From positions 44,770-108,769 of the forward strand of contig JAHECZ010000003.1 in assembly GCA_024641475.1 (NCBI GenBank): a DNA stretch of 64,000 nucleotides. The letters are read 5' to 3'. The notes beneath the pieces are model-generated. The model had not been told where the DNA came from. It saw only the letters and a list, made by a program, of their open reading frames with translations, and made no database searches. Positions 36,256 through 45,822 of the stretch are shown here, piece after piece. The translations under genes were made by a program, and so were the position numbers. How positions within the stretch are numbered: the first letter of the stretch is position 1; every line of letters starts with the position of its first letter. This DNA comes from Gammaproteobacteria bacterium (GTDB lineage: Bacteria; Pseudomonadota; Gammaproteobacteria; UBA6429; Thiohalophilaceae).

Positions 36256-39200
36256 CTATTTAAGTGGTTCAAATAAGGCACTCAGATCAGCCTGCGTCAG
36301 CGCATTCGAACCCTTACCCGTATCACTGAATAAGTTATCTGCCAATTCCTGTTTACGCGCCTGCAGGGCGAGAATTTTTTCTTCCACCGTACCCATGGTA
36401 ATCAGCTTATACACGAACACCGGCTTATCCTGGCCGATGCGATGCGCCCGATCGGTCGCCTGATTCTCCACCGCCGGATTCCACCAGGGATCATAATGAA
36501 TCACCGTGTCAGCGGCAGTGAGGTTCAACCCCGTCCCACCCGCTTTCAGACTGATTAAAAATAAAGACACTTCGCCTTTTTGAAAACGTTGTATCGGTAC
36601 CGCGCGCGCTTTGGTCTCGCCGGTTAATTTTACGTAGTCAATTTTTTGTTTGTGCAACTCTGTTTCAATCAGGGCCAACATGCTGGTAAATTGTGAAAAT
36701 AACAATATCCGCCGGCCTTCTTCGATTTGCTCCGGCAGCATATCCATCAACAATTGGATCTTGGCCGAGTCTTTAACTTGTTTTGCACTCTCGAGTTTGA
36801 CAAGACGCGGATCACAACAGACCTGCCGCAGTTTCAGCAGCGCATCCAGAATAATAATATGGCTGCGCGCCATACCTTGCTGATCGATCAAAACACGTAT
36901 TTTATCGTACATCGCCACACGGATGCTTTCATACAAGTCGCGCTGACCACCGCTTAGTTCGACGTTTTGAACAATCACGGTTTTGGGCGGCAGTTCTTTT
37001 ATGACTTCCTGCTTGGTACGCCGCAATAAAAATGGCGCGATACGTGTATTTAAACTGTGCTGACGTTTCTGATCAGCGTTTTTCTCGATAGGCACCCGGA
37101 ACAGACGCCGGAATTGTTTATCATCCCCCAGTAACTTTGGCATCAGAAAATCAAACAAGGACCATATCTCGCCCAGGTGATTTTCCATCGGCGTACCGGT
37201 GAGACACAAACGATGACGGGCCTGTATCTGCCGAACCACTTTGCTGGCCTGTGCCTTGGGGTTTTTGATATTTTGCGCTTCATCGAGAATGACGTAATGA
37301 TATTCGTGCGCCAGCAAGACATGCATATCCCGCGGTAATAACGGATAGGTTGTCAGAATAATATCGTATTTGGACAATTCGGTGAAATGCTGTTTACGCT
37401 CGGCGCCATGCAATACCAGGACACGCAGACCAGGCGCAAACCGTTCTGCCTCCATACGCCAGTTAAACATCAAGCTCGTTGGTGCGATCACCAGGCAGGG
37501 TTTATCCAGTCGTCCTTGTTCCTGCTCAATTAACAGATGCGCCAGCGTTTGCACCGTCTTACCCAAACCCATATCATCGGCGAGGATTCCACCCAGGGAA
37601 TACTCGCGCAGAAATTGCAACCAGTTAACACCTTGCTGCTGATAGTCACGCAACTGCGCTTGCAGACCGGATGGCAATGCGACCGCCTGAATGCCGGCGA
37701 AGTTCTGCAAGCGTTTACCCATTTGCCGTAAATGCTCACCGCCGTACCAGGTGGTTGCGGTACCCATGGCGGATTCCAGTTCACTTAATTGTGCCGCGTG
37801 TAAATTATTTAAGCGTAACTGACCATCGGCTTGCAGATCACTGTCATACAATTCGACCAGGGTGTTGACAATACCGCGTACGCGTTCCAACGCCAAGGTT
37901 AACAACCGACCATCTGCCAGATGAATCACCAGCGGATTTTTTTCGGCCGGATTATTTAATTTTTTTACGTCGATCTTGTGGCTATTCAACATCTCGAGCA
38001 ACAGCGGCAACAGATTAACGTTCTCGCCGTCAACATTGACACCCACTTGCAAATCAAACCAGTTCTGTTGTGTCTTGGTGGCGACATTAACGTACCAGTC
38101 GTTGGTTTGTTGCGGCAGTCGGTACGCATAATCATCAGCAACTGTAATACGCCAGCCGGCTGCAGTTAACTCCGGTATGGCAATCAGACTGAAATTGGTT
38201 AATTGCAATGGATCCTGATCTGCCATCGTCAGGTCGGCGTAATTTTCCTCGGGAACGACAAAAGCACCTTCCATTTCAACCGGTTCCCAGTTCCAGTGAT
38301 CCAGTTCCCGCAAGGCACGTTGTTCGGTTTTAAAATCCCGATTAATCCGCAAGATCGTATCACCGTCAATTCGCGTCAATACCGGACGGGGATCGTTCAG
38401 TCCGACGATCAATCCATCGTAGTCAAAGTTCAACCGTGCTATTTCTATTTCTACCTGATTGGCATCGAATTCCCAACGGTATTCGCGTTGCACTGTCAGG
38501 GTTTGCATAAAAAGATCCAAACAAATAATCGGGGTCACGCGTTGTTCACTCACTTTGCTGAAGATACGTGGCAGTGGCAGAATATGCTCGACCGAATGTT
38601 CGGCGAGATCTTGCGCCACTGCCGGGGCTTGATCGGGACTAATCGCAGGCGCATTTACCAAAGCTGTTGCTAGCGCAGCCGGTAATTGCGTATCCAATGG
38701 ACCACATTGCTGCTGATTGAAATCGACATACCAGGGAGGCTCTACGGGCAAAATCGTGTCAACCCCTGCGCTTTCGCATAACAGTTTTTGCGAAGCATCT
38801 TCTTGCAGCGACCAATGTAATCTCGCCTTGCGCATTTCACCCAGACTCAACGCAGCAACCAGCGTATCTTGCCAATAACACCGACCGGTGGCGATCATGT
38901 CATGCAACAACTGTGCTCCGTCGGCACCATGCAATTCATAGTCTTGATTGGATACTATTTTGCGCATCTGTAACCGGGTCAAAATGGGGCGATCACTCTC
39001 GGTAACGTATTTTGTATTGGCTGAACCGGTAAATGGTCGAGGTTTACCATAGGCACCTGATTTCAAGCGACGCACCAGGGCCACTTGCACCGTTAATAAT
39101 GTCTGACGCTGTCGGATGACTGTCTGCAACAGATAGACGAGACATTCCATGGCGGAAGTCACCGCCTGTAATTTACCGGCACCAGGTAACGCCAGACTAT

Positions 39201-39573
39201 TCACCTGATTTAACCAGCGATGCACGACCGGATCGATATGCAATTTATTCTGAATCGATACTGGCTGCGACAGCAAAGTATCCGGCGAATCATCCAACGC
39301 GAGCAGCAACAACGCCGCCACGTGTTTGCAATTAAATTGCATCGGACAACTACAGCTACCATGGATAGAGATGTGCTTTTTATTTTTCGGCAGGATGCGC
39401 ACCTGTACTTTATAAGGGCGAGCCGCAGTACCTTTAACCAGACCGCCAAGCATTTGGCCATCGTGCGTCACCTCCAGCGCGACTACCCGCCCCGAACGCG
39501 CATAAGCCTGACCGCGCTCGAATGCGGCTGGCGTCATGCTGAGACGGATATCGTTCAGAGTAAATGATGACAT
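36256..39573 (-). CDS. SWIM zinc-finger SNF2-family helicase
   Basis: A 1,105-residue protein. The N-terminal SWIM zinc finger is GSCSCPMQFNCKHVAAL (CxC...CxH, about residues 70-92), followed by a long unknown middle region. The SNF2 ATPase is about 630-1100, with DDMGLGKTVQT, DEAQNIKNP, LTGTPMENHLGE, LFSQFTSML and DRAHRIGQ. Bacterial SWIM-SNF2 proteins are DNA-dependent translocases of uncertain role (transcription recycling, repair or defence). The start at 39573 (MSSFTLNDIRLSM) replaces the track TTG start. It is monocistronic and sits between thiE and a toxin-antitoxin pair. Confidence 0.88.
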   Translation of the reverse strand: MSSFTLNDIRLSMTPAAFERGQAYARSGRVVALEVTHDGQMLGGLVKGTAARPYKVQVRILPKNKKHISIHGSCSCPMQFNCKHVAALLLLALDDSPDTLLSQPVSIQNKLHIDPVVHRWLNQVNSLALPGAGKLQAVTSAMECLVYLLQTVIRQRQTLLTVQVALVRRLKSGAYGKPRPFTGSANTKYVTESDRPILTRLQMRKIVSNQDYELHGADGAQLLHDMIATGRCYWQDTLVAALSLGEMRKARLHWSLQEDASQKLLCESAGVDTILPVEPPWYVDFNQQQCGPLDTQLPAALATALVNAPAISPDQAPAVAQDLAEHSVEHILPLPRIFSKVSEQRVTPIICLDLFMQTLTVQREYRWEFDANQVEIEIARLNFDYDGLIVGLNDPRPVLTRIDGDTILRINRDFKTEQRALRELDHWNWEPVEMEGAFVVPEENYADLTMADQDPLQLTNFSLIAIPELTAAGWRITVADDYAYRLPQQTNDWYVNVATKTQQNWFDLQVGVNVDGENVNLLPLLLEMLNSHKIDVKKLNNPAEKNPLVIHLADGRLLTLALERVRGIVNTLVELYDSDLQADGQLRLNNLHAAQLSELESAMGTATTWYGGEHLRQMGKRLQNFAGIQAVALPSGLQAQLRDYQQQGVNWLQFLREYSLGGILADDMGLGKTVQTLAHLLIEQEQGRLDKPCLVIAPTSLMFNWRMEAERFAPGLRVLVLHGAERKQHFTELSKYDIILTTYPLLPRDMHVLLAHEYHYVILDEAQNIKNPKAQASKVVRQIQARHRLCLTGTPMENHLGEIWSLFDFLMPKLLGDDKQFRRLFRVPIEKNADQKRQHSLNTRIAPFLLRRTKQEVIKELPPKTVIVQNVELSGGQRDLYESIRVAMYDKIRVLIDQQGMARSHIIILDALLKLRQVCCDPRLVKLESAKQVKDSAKIQLLMDMLPEQIEEGRRILLFSQFTSMLALIETELHKQKIDYVKLTGETKARAVPIQRFQKGEVSLFLISLKAGGTGLNLTAADTVIHYDPWWNPAVENQATDRAHRIGQDKPVFVYKLITMGTVEEKILALQARKQELADNLFSDTGKGSNALTQADLSALFEPLK

Positions 39574-39627
39574 TGATCTTTTTTCAGGCAAATATTCTGA
39601 GACAATATCAGGTTTTACTGTTTTTTT

Positions 39628-39650
39628 GAATCAATCTATTTAATTGATTC
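39628..39650. repeat. AT-rich inverted repeat upstream of SNF2 gene
   Basis: Perfect 8-base arms GAATCAAT / ATTGATTC with a 7-base spacer follow seven T. It lies 55 bases upstream of the SNF2 gene start and 110 bases below the antitoxin gene end. In the direction of the antitoxin transcript it is followed by A not U, so it is not an intrinsic terminator. It could be an operator. Confidence 0.35.
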
Positions 39651-39759
39651 AGGCGCGCGACCGCTTTCGTCTCAAAGAGGGAATACTTAAGAATGACAAA
39701 AATTAGGATAAAACCAAAATGTTTGGTGTCGCGAACCACCCTCAGCTAGGTGCAATTTA

Positions 39760-40083
39760 CTAGGCGGCATTTCTGGATTTCACATCCAGGCGAATATGTT
39801 CAGCATCCTGCAATGCTTTAATGATTGCGAACAAACTTTCTGCGGTCGGATTACCACGTGGCCCCAGCATACGTTGCAAACTTTTACTGGGTTTACCGGT
39901 AACTTTGGCCAGACCATCAAAGGTAAGCGTAGCGTTGACGTAATCACGCAACATCGCCTTACCGGTGAGCAGCTCACCGCCGAGTAATTCATTAATGGCA
40001 TCTGATAACATGGCGGTGCGAAATCGGCTGTCTTTTTGCACACGTTGCACAATGGTTTCACGGAATTTGCGTGTGATTGGCAT
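39760..40083 (-). CDS. HigA-like antitoxin, HTH DNA-binding
   Basis: A 107-residue protein of the addiction-module antidote family. It opens with ITRKFRETIVQRVQKDSRF, then ATLTFDGLAKVTGKPSKSLQ, a helix-turn-helix, then RMLGPRGNPTAESLFAIIKAL. AAGG lies upstream of the ATG, which starts 5 bases after the toxin stop, as expected for toxin-first HigBA-like modules. It should bind the palindrome at 40426 and repress the operon. The partner toxin is interrupted by a stop codon, so the antitoxin may be a survivor or may still bind a fragment. Confidence 0.85.
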   Translation of the reverse strand: MPITRKFRETIVQRVQKDSRFRTAMLSDAINELLGGELLTGKAMLRDYVNATLTFDGLAKVTGKPSKSLQRMLGPRGNPTAESLFAIIKALQDAEHIRLDVKSRNAA

Positions 40084-40088
40084 ACTCT

Positions 40089-40418
40089 TTACCTTTTATT
40101 ACGTACTTTAAAATCGCGCCAGCGTTGTTGCGCCAGCTGAATATCTTTTTGCTGGCCTCTTTTTGTACCCCCGCCCAACAGTACGATTACAACATTACCG
40201 TGTTGACCAATATAGATCCGATACCCTGGTCCAAAATCGATACGGTACTCAGCGACGCCTTGTCCGACCGGCTTTAGATTGGAAATATTACCCTGCTCCA
40301 TACGGTATCAAGCCGTGGCAATTTTACTGGCAGCAATGGCATCCAGCGCAGCAATCCATCGTCCGAAGGGCGAGGCACCATCTGTGGTCAGATACTCAAC
40401 AACCTTCCGTGTCGTCAT
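40089..40418 (-). pseudogene. HigB/RelE-like toxin gene interrupted by an in-frame TGA
   Basis: The track shows only the last 70 codons (40301-40089). Reading up the same frame gives an ATG at 40418 and 36 codons (MTTRKVVEYLTTDGASPFGR...), then TGA at 40310-40308, then YRMEQGN and the rest. Both halves match one RelE/HigB-type toxin of about 109 residues, including FGPGYRIYIG and LLGGGTKRGQQ. Relatives have Leu at the stop position, so one base (TTA to TGA) explains the break. No frameshift is needed. Internal initiation at Met40301 could make a 70-residue fragment lacking the first helices. Readthrough is possible but unsupported. Confidence 0.8.
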
Positions 40419-40425
40419 AAATCAT

Positions 40426-40447
40426 ATGGTAACTCATATGTTACCAT
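40426..40447. promoter_or_regulatory. Palindromic operator of the toxin-antitoxin operon
   Basis: Perfect 8-base arms ATGGTAAC / GTTACCAT surround TCATAT and end 7 bases before the toxin ATG. A TTGACA lies at the far edge on the minus strand. Position and symmetry fit autorepression by the HigA-like antitoxin. Confidence 0.65.
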
Positions 40448-40533
40448 TGTCAAGTCAGGCTTTAAATGGATAATCCATTGCAGCTTAAGTACAATCGCAG
40501 CACGACATAACAATATGTATATGGAGTTCCACC

Positions 40534-41817
40534 ATGTCCCGTTCGCACGATTTATTCATTCAGGCCCAGCAACATATCCCCGGCGGGGTGAATTCACCGG
40601 TGCGTGCCTTTAAGGGGGTGGGCGGGGATCCGATATTCTTTAAGCGGGCGCAAGGCGCCTATGTGTACGATGCCGACGATAAAAAATACATCGATTACGT
40701 CGCTTCATGGGGACCGTGCATCGCCGGTCATGCCCATCCCGAGGTGCTTGCAGCAATTGACAAGACGATGCGCAATGGCTTGAGCTTTGGCGCGCCGACC
40801 GAACTGGAAATTCAGATGGCAGATTTAGTCTGCAAGCTGGTACCGTCGATGGACATGGTGCGCATGGTCAGTTCCGGCACCGAAGCGACCATGAGTGCGA
40901 TTCGCCTCGCACGTGGTTTTACCGGCCGCGACAAGATCATTAAATTCGAAGGCTGCTATCACGGCCATGCTGATTCTTTATTAGTTAAGGCTGGCTCGGG
41001 TGCACTGACATTAGGTATACCGACGTCGCCGGGCGTACCCAGCGATCTTGCCAAACATACGCTGACGTTGCACTACAACGATACACTGCAAGTACAGGAA
41101 ACGTTTGAACAACATGGCAAACAGATCGCCTGTATCATTGTTGAACCGGTAGCCGGTAATATGAATTGCATACCGCCCATCCCCGGATTTCTGCAAGGCC
41201 TGCGTGAGATATGTGATGATTACGGCAGTGTCTTGATCTTCGACGAAGTGATGACCGGTTTTCGCGTCGCCCTGGGTGGCGCGCAAGCGCATTACAATAT
41301 CAAACCGGATCTCACGACCCTGGGTAAAGTGATCGGCGGTGGTATGCCAGTCGGCGCCTTTGGTGGCAAGCGCGAGATCATGGAAAAAATCGCACCACTG
41401 GGTCCGGTCTATCAGGCGGGGACCTTATCCGGTAACCCGGTGGCAATGGCCGCCGGATTGAAAACGCTGGAACTGATCCAGCAACCCAACTTCTTTGAAA
41501 ATTTGACCGCCATGACAGAACGTTTGATGACCGGCATTCGTGATGTCGCCAAACAGAGCAATATTCCACTCACGACCAATCAGGTCGGTGGCATGTTTGG
41601 AATATTCTTTACTGAGTCACCACATGTCAGCACCTTTGCACAGGTGTCAGTGTGCAACGTGGATCGTTTCAAACATTTTTTCCACGGCATGCTGCATGAA
41701 GGTATTTACCTTGCCCCCTCCGCTTTCGAAGCCGGCTTCGTCTCCAGTGCGCACACGCATGCCGATATCGATCAAACTATCAGCGCGGTGCGGCGCGTGT
41801 TGCAACAGTTGACCTGA
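40534..41817 (+). CDS. hemL: Glutamate-1-semialdehyde 2,1-aminomutase
   Basis: A 427-residue PLP enzyme of the C5 tetrapyrrole pathway, converting glutamate 1-semialdehyde to 5-aminolevulinate. The N-terminal [15 protein letters not shown] is diagnostic. The [11 protein letters not shown] block binds PLP, and the Schiff-base Lys lies in [31 protein letters not shown] follows. GGAG lies 8 bases before the ATG. It is a single gene here, separated from thiE by the SNF2/TA insertion. Confidence 0.97.
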   Translation: MSRSHDLFIQAQQHIPGGVNSPVRAFKGVGGDPIFFKRAQGAYVYDADDKKYIDYVASWGPCIAGHAHPEVLAAIDKTMRNGLSFGAPTELEIQMADLVCKLVPSMDMVRMVSSGTEATMSAIRLARGFTGRDKIIKFEGCYHGHADSLLVKAGSGALTLGIPTSPGVPSDLAKHTLTLHYNDTLQVQETFEQHGKQIACIIVEPVAGNMNCIPPIPGFLQGLREICDDYGSVLIFDEVMTGFRVALGGAQAHYNIKPDLTTLGKVIGGGMPVGAFGGKREIMEKIAPLGPVYQAGTLSGNPVAMAAGLKTLELIQQPNFFENLTAMTERLMTGIRDVAKQSNIPLTTNQVGGMFGIFFTESPHVSTFAQVSVCNVDRFKHFFHGMLHEGIYLAPSAFEAGFVSSAHTHADIDQTISAVRRVLQQLT

Positions 41818-41865
41818 CAGTTCGGGTTTTGAGTCAACCTGCAGGCGCGTTGTCATTAACTGGTC

Positions 41866-42333
41866 TTAACGAGACTTCACCACAAAAGTGCGCGGGATTC
41901 GGTCGTGCCAGCCCCTGCCTTCTGCTCCAAAGAAGGAAAAAGCCTCAAAGGGAATAAAGCGACACATCGTCCGCCACAAGATCTGCAAAAAGCTGGCTTT
42001 GCCACCGTTTTCGTTCACCACTCTGGTACCGGTGACCAACTTGCCAAGTGTGCGACTGAAAAGACTTTCTTGTGTCACGTAATAAACAATCAAAATACAA
42101 ACCCCCAACAGCAAATTGGGGATACGTTGCAAAAATACCGCCCCGGCGTTACCAAAGAGCAACACCGTTACCACCCCAATGAGAAAAGAAAACCCCAGAA
42201 AGCAAATGTAATCGATGACGTAGGTAACAAACCGCCGCCAGCGCTCTGCCGGCACGGGTGGCAATATTTCAGAGTCAACATCAGCCACCTGGCTTTTGGG
42301 TGGCTGATAGGGATTGTTATTGCTGTCCTGCAT
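41866..42333 (-). CDS. RDD-family membrane protein
   Basis: A 155-residue protein with a polar proline-rich head (NPYQPPKSQVADV) and three membrane segments. The RDD pattern is visible: Arg in AERWRRFVTYVIDY, Asp in VIDYICF and Asp in WHDRIPRT near the end. LGKLVTGTRVV is the usual linker before the last segment. RDD proteins have been linked to Na+(Li+,K+)/H+ exchange in a few cases, but most are uncharacterised. It is preceded by GGGGGA at SD distance and is separate from neighbours. Confidence 0.85.
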   Translation of the reverse strand: MQDSNNNPYQPPKSQVADVDSEILPPVPAERWRRFVTYVIDYICFLGFSFLIGVVTVLLFGNAGAVFLQRIPNLLLGVCILIVYYVTQESLFSRTLGKLVTGTRVVNENGGKASFLQILWRTMCRFIPFEAFSFFGAEGRGWHDRIPRTFVVKSR

Positions 42334-42387
42334 AGTTATTTCCCCCTTCGTAATGTTTACCCGTCATCGTCACTATATTTATAGCAA

Positions 42388-43080
42388 TCAATCTCCCGTC
42401 GGAGAAATCTGAAACTCACGCACCAACACCATTTCCCGCAATGCGTTGGCTAACCTGCCATTATTATTTGGATCGGTGGTACGAATTACCATGCGGTATT
42501 CAAATTGCAGACCATCTTCGGTAACACGGTAACTCATATTGGCAATGGTGAAACCGTGCTCATTCAGCAACGTCCGCACCTGTGCCTCTGGCAAGGTACT
42601 GTTCCGATCAAAACGGATCAAATGATGTGCATACGATTGCGCCGGTAGCCGCGCTTCGATCCAGCGAAATACCGATAACGTACCCAGTGTTAAGATGGTG
42701 GCAATGATCGCCGGGGTATAAAAACCGATGCCGATTAAAATACCGATCGCCGCCGTCATCCAGATTGACGCAGCCGTGGTCAGGCCACGCACGCTTAGTC
42801 CTTCGCGGAAAATTACACCTGCCCCCAGAAAACCGATGCCCGTCATGATGCCTTGCGCCATGCGCGTTGGATCGGTACGCACTGTTTCCAGCGGTATTCC
42901 CGGCATCCACGTGGATTGAAATAAGGTCACCAACATCAATAAACTCGACGCCAGACACACCAGCGTGTGGGTACGAAACCCGGCAGGCCGACCATGAAAA
43001 CTGCGTTCCAACCCAATGATGCCACCTGCAAACAGCGCACCGAATAGATGGGCGGAGATAACCAGCAAATCACTATTCAT
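42388..43080 (-). CDS. MgtC/SapB-family membrane protein
   Basis: A 230-residue protein. The N-terminal MgtC domain has four to five membrane segments (about 10-150), with the signatures GGIIGLERSFHGRPAGFRTHTLVCLAS (shortened here) and GIGFLGAGVIFREG. The C-terminal cytoplasmic part is ACT-like (about 160-230). MgtC proteins affect growth at low Mg2+ and modulate the ATP synthase or membrane potential; they are not classical Mg2+ transporters. GGAG precedes the ATG. It lies on the same strand as the symporter (117 bases away) but is probably a separate unit. Confidence 0.9.
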   Translation of the reverse strand: MNSDLLVISAHLFGALFAGGIIGLERSFHGRPAGFRTHTLVCLASSLLMLVTLFQSTWMPGIPLETVRTDPTRMAQGIMTGIGFLGAGVIFREGLSVRGLTTAASIWMTAAIGILIGIGFYTPAIIATILTLGTLSVFRWIEARLPAQSYAHHLIRFDRNSTLPEAQVRTLLNEHGFTIANMSYRVTEDGLQFEYRMVIRTTDPNNNGRLANALREMVLVREFQISPTGD

Positions 43081-43197
43081 ACAACTCCATTTTACTTGTT
43101 GTTATACATATAACTAAAGCATAAAACCACGCACTGTCACTGCCAGTGCAACTATTATAAAAAATATTCTTTTTGCCTATGCCAGGTTGCAGATGAA

Positions 43198-44490
43198 TTA
43201 TACAACGGCGGCTTGTAACACCTGATCCTCGCCTTCGGTACGCGCAATGATCACCGCGCCACAACTATCACTAAAGATATTTACGGCGGTGCGGCACATA
43301 TCCAGCAAACGATCCGTGGCGAACAATAATGCGATACCTTCCAGTGGCAAACCAATTGACGTCAGAATAATGGAAATCGCTACCAGGGAAGCCGCCGGAA
43401 TACCCGCAACACCGATGGAGGTCAGCAAGGCAATCAGCACGATGATGAATTGGGTGGTGAATGAGATATCGATGCCATAGGCCTGCGCGATAAACATTGC
43501 CGCTGCACATTCATAAAGCGCCGTGCCATCCATATTCACGGTGGCACCTAACGGCAACACAAACGAGGCGGTGCGTTCGGACACACCGGCATTTTTCTGT
43601 ACACATTCCATAGTAATTGGCAGTGTGGCGGAAGATGATGCAGTGGAAAATGCCGTTAATAGCGCCGGGGCCATCGCCTGATAATGTCGCCAGGGATTCA
43701 CCCGGCCGATCAGTGACATTAATAGTGGCAAAGTCACCAGCATATGCACCGCCAATCCAGCCAACACACTCACCGCAAACAAGCCAAGTGATTGCAAAAT
43801 AATGTCCCATTGATTGGCGGGAATACTCAGCAAAACTTTTGTAACCAGTGCGAACACACCAAGTGGTGCGACGCGCATGATGAGTTCGATGATTTTCATC
43901 ATGATTTCCTGCATACCATGCCAGAAATTATATTGTGCTTCGGCATAGGCCTCGCTGATGCGCGTCAGAAAGAACCCGTATAACAAACTAAAGACAATCA
44001 CGCCAAGCATCTGGCCGTTATTCGTAGCGGCGGCAATAATGTTGGGAGGAAACAAACTCAACAATACATCGATCAAACTACTGGCATCACGTCCACCAAG
44101 TTTGCTGTGCAGCTCTTGCACCTGGCTCGCGGTTGCGCCAACCAGTTCCTTCACGGAAACGCCGTGCACAATACCGGGCGTTAGCAGATTAACCAGTATC
44201 AAACCCACCAGTATCGCCAGCAGGCTGGTCACCATGTAATAGAATACGGTTTTGCCCGCTAATCTTCCCAGACCCTGTGTTCCCCCGGCAGCCGCGACAC
44301 CCACAATTAACGAAGAAACGATCAACGGTACGATGATCATTTTCAACGCATTCATGAACAGTTGGCCGATGACATCCAGCACGGCCAGCATTGGCTTGCC
44401 AACAGCACCACTCGGATCAACCAGCCAGCCAACAAGAACGGCAAGTCCCAAGGCGATCACTATTTGCCAATGTAATTCCAGGCGTAACAT
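43198..44490 (-). CDS. Dicarboxylate/amino acid:cation symporter
   Basis: A 430-residue DAACS (SLC1) transporter with eight helices and two hairpins. Signatures: the TASSSATLP-type serine-rich hairpin (AFSTASSSATLPI), NMDGTALYE (TM7, Na+ site) and GIPAASLVAI (hairpin 2). It imports glutamate, aspartate or C4-dicarboxylates with H+ or Na+. The Asp/Arg specificity residues of TM8 lie in TDRLLDMCRTAVN; the Arg favours acidic amino acids, as in GltP. GGAG lies about 9 bases upstream of the ATG. A 6-base inverted repeat with four U after it (43131-43149) may be a weak terminator. Confidence 0.92.
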   Translation of the reverse strand: MLRLELHWQIVIALGLAVLVGWLVDPSGAVGKPMLAVLDVIGQLFMNALKMIIVPLIVSSLIVGVAAAGGTQGLGRLAGKTVFYYMVTSLLAILVGLILVNLLTPGIVHGVSVKELVGATASQVQELHSKLGGRDASSLIDVLLSLFPPNIIAAATNNGQMLGVIVFSLLYGFFLTRISEAYAEAQYNFWHGMQEIMMKIIELIMRVAPLGVFALVTKVLLSIPANQWDIILQSLGLFAVSVLAGLAVHMLVTLPLLMSLIGRVNPWRHYQAMAPALLTAFSTASSSATLPITMECVQKNAGVSERTASFVLPLGATVNMDGTALYECAAAMFIAQAYGIDISFTTQFIIVLIALLTSIGVAGIPAASLVAISIILTSIGLPLEGIALLFATDRLLDMCRTAVNIFSDSCGAVIIARTEGEDQVLQAAVV

Positions 44491-44538
44491 GCAACTGCTC
44501 CAGTCAAGGACACGACAGGCGCAGTATAGCGCGGATAC

Positions 44539-45123
44539 TCAGGCGGTTTCGAGTTGATAAAGATGTTGATGCAACAGATCGAGTCGCAGCGGGGTATCGT
44601 CAAGTTGCAGCAATTGCTGTTTGAAGGAAAGTGGCAAGGGTAATAATTCGCAAATCCGTGCACTGATCCATTCCAGATCATCGAAATGCATCGGCATGGT
44701 CGTGTAAGGCGGTTCCAGCTGTGCAATAATTTTTTTGAGCAGCTCCGTCATTTTCAGATATTTGCCCTGCACCTGACACGGCACGGTATTCGGTAGCGCT
44801 TCGATCTCTGCCAGAATAGTTTGATTGTGCCGCACTTCGCTATTGCGGATTTTAAAACGTTGTGTACCGCGCAGCGTGACGCCCAGTACACCATCATTGC
44901 GCTTGTTAAAATAACAGACTTCGCCCAATGTGCCCACATCATAAGTCTGGGCAGCCGGTCCGGTTTCGTTGCCTTCACGGATTAACACCACACCAATCGC
45001 AATCTCATTGCGCAGGCAATCGCTCACCATATCGAGATAACGTGGCTCGAATACACGCAACGGTAATACCCCACCGGGAAAGAGTACGGTATTTAGCGGA
45101 AATAATGGGACGGTAACGGACAT
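44539..45123 (-). CDS. Lon N-terminal (substrate-binding) domain protein
   Basis: A 194-residue stand-alone Lon N domain, without ATPase or protease parts. The opening VPLFPLNTVLFPGGVLPLRVFEPRYLDM is the family hallmark; the C-terminal half is helical. Such proteins may bind unfolded chains or regulate Lon, but function is unproved. The start at 45123 (MSVTVPLFP) replaces a track TTG start. It lies 66 bases downstream of ubiX on the same strand and may be the last gene of the membrane protein-mpl-ubiX transcript. Confidence 0.88.
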   Translation of the reverse strand: MSVTVPLFPLNTVLFPGGVLPLRVFEPRYLDMVSDCLRNEIAIGVVLIREGNETGPAAQTYDVGTLGEVCYFNKRNDGVLGVTLRGTQRFKIRNSEVRHNQTILAEIEALPNTVPCQVQGKYLKMTELLKKIIAQLEPPYTTMPMHFDDLEWISARICELLPLPLSFKQQLLQLDDTPLRLDLLHQHLYQLETA

Positions 45124-45189
45124 GGACAGTTCAAACAACGTCAGCTGGTGTACTGATAGTTGTAGACTGCCGGAGCGCAGAATGCAAAC

Positions 45190-45822
45190 TTACCTTGGCG
45201 ATTCTTCGCCCCAGCGAGGTAATAATTGCTGCGGAATGTGTAAATGGTCTAGGATCCGTGCCACCACAAAATCCACTAAATCATCAATGGATTTAGGTTG
45301 CTGATAGAAGCCCGGATTGGGTGGCATGATGGTGACGCCCAAGCGCGCCAGCTTCAGCATATTTTCCAGCAGGATGGCCGAGAAGGGCATTTCCCGTGGT
45401 ACCAGTAATAGCTGACGATGTTCTTTCAACATGACATCGGCTGCGCGCTCAATAAGATTATCGCTCAACCCATTCGCAATCGCCGCCAACGTCCCGGATG
45501 TGCAAGGACAAACCACCATGGCACGAGCCGTATGCGAGCCGCTGGCGATCGGTGCCATCCAGTCATCCCTTCCATACACCACAACTTGATCCGGCCGCGC
45601 CTCATATCGTTCGGTGAAAAAAGCATGAATATCGGCGGGACGTGCTGGCAAATCGATTTTGGTTTCAGTTGCAAACACCATGTGGGCCGCTTTGGAGAAC
45701 ACTAAATAGACCCGTCGCTCCGCACGTAACAGACATTCCAGTAAACGTAACCCATATACCGCACCGGATGCGCCGGTAAACGCCAATATGATCGTGTCAT
45801 CGGTGCCGGGAAGTGCTTTCAT
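45190..45822 (-). CDS. ubiX: Flavin prenyltransferase UbiX
   Basis: A 210-residue flavoprotein of the UbiX/Pad1 family. It joins dimethylallyl phosphate to FMN to form prenyl-FMN, the cofactor of the decarboxylase UbiD. Motifs: [11 protein letters not shown] at the start, [24 protein letters not shown] and [20 protein letters not shown], then [21 protein letters not shown]. The start overlaps the mpl stop by four bases. No ubiD lies in this window. The mpl-ubiX order occurs in other proteobacteria. Confidence 0.95.
   Translation of the reverse strand: MKALPGTDDTIILAFTGASGAVYGLRLLECLLRAERRVYLVFSKAAHMVFATETKIDLPARPADIHAFFTERYEARPDQVVVYGRDDWMAPIASGSHTARAMVVCPCTSGTLAAIANGLSDNLIERAADVMLKEHRQLLLVPREMPFSAILLENMLKLARLGVTIMPPNPGFYQQPKSIDDLVDFVVARILDHLHIPQQLLPRWGEESPR

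Noticed and set aside
40308-40310. TGA as selenocysteine in the toxin
   Set aside because: Relatives have Leu here, no selenocysteine-insertion hairpin is evident downstream, and the position is not catalytic.
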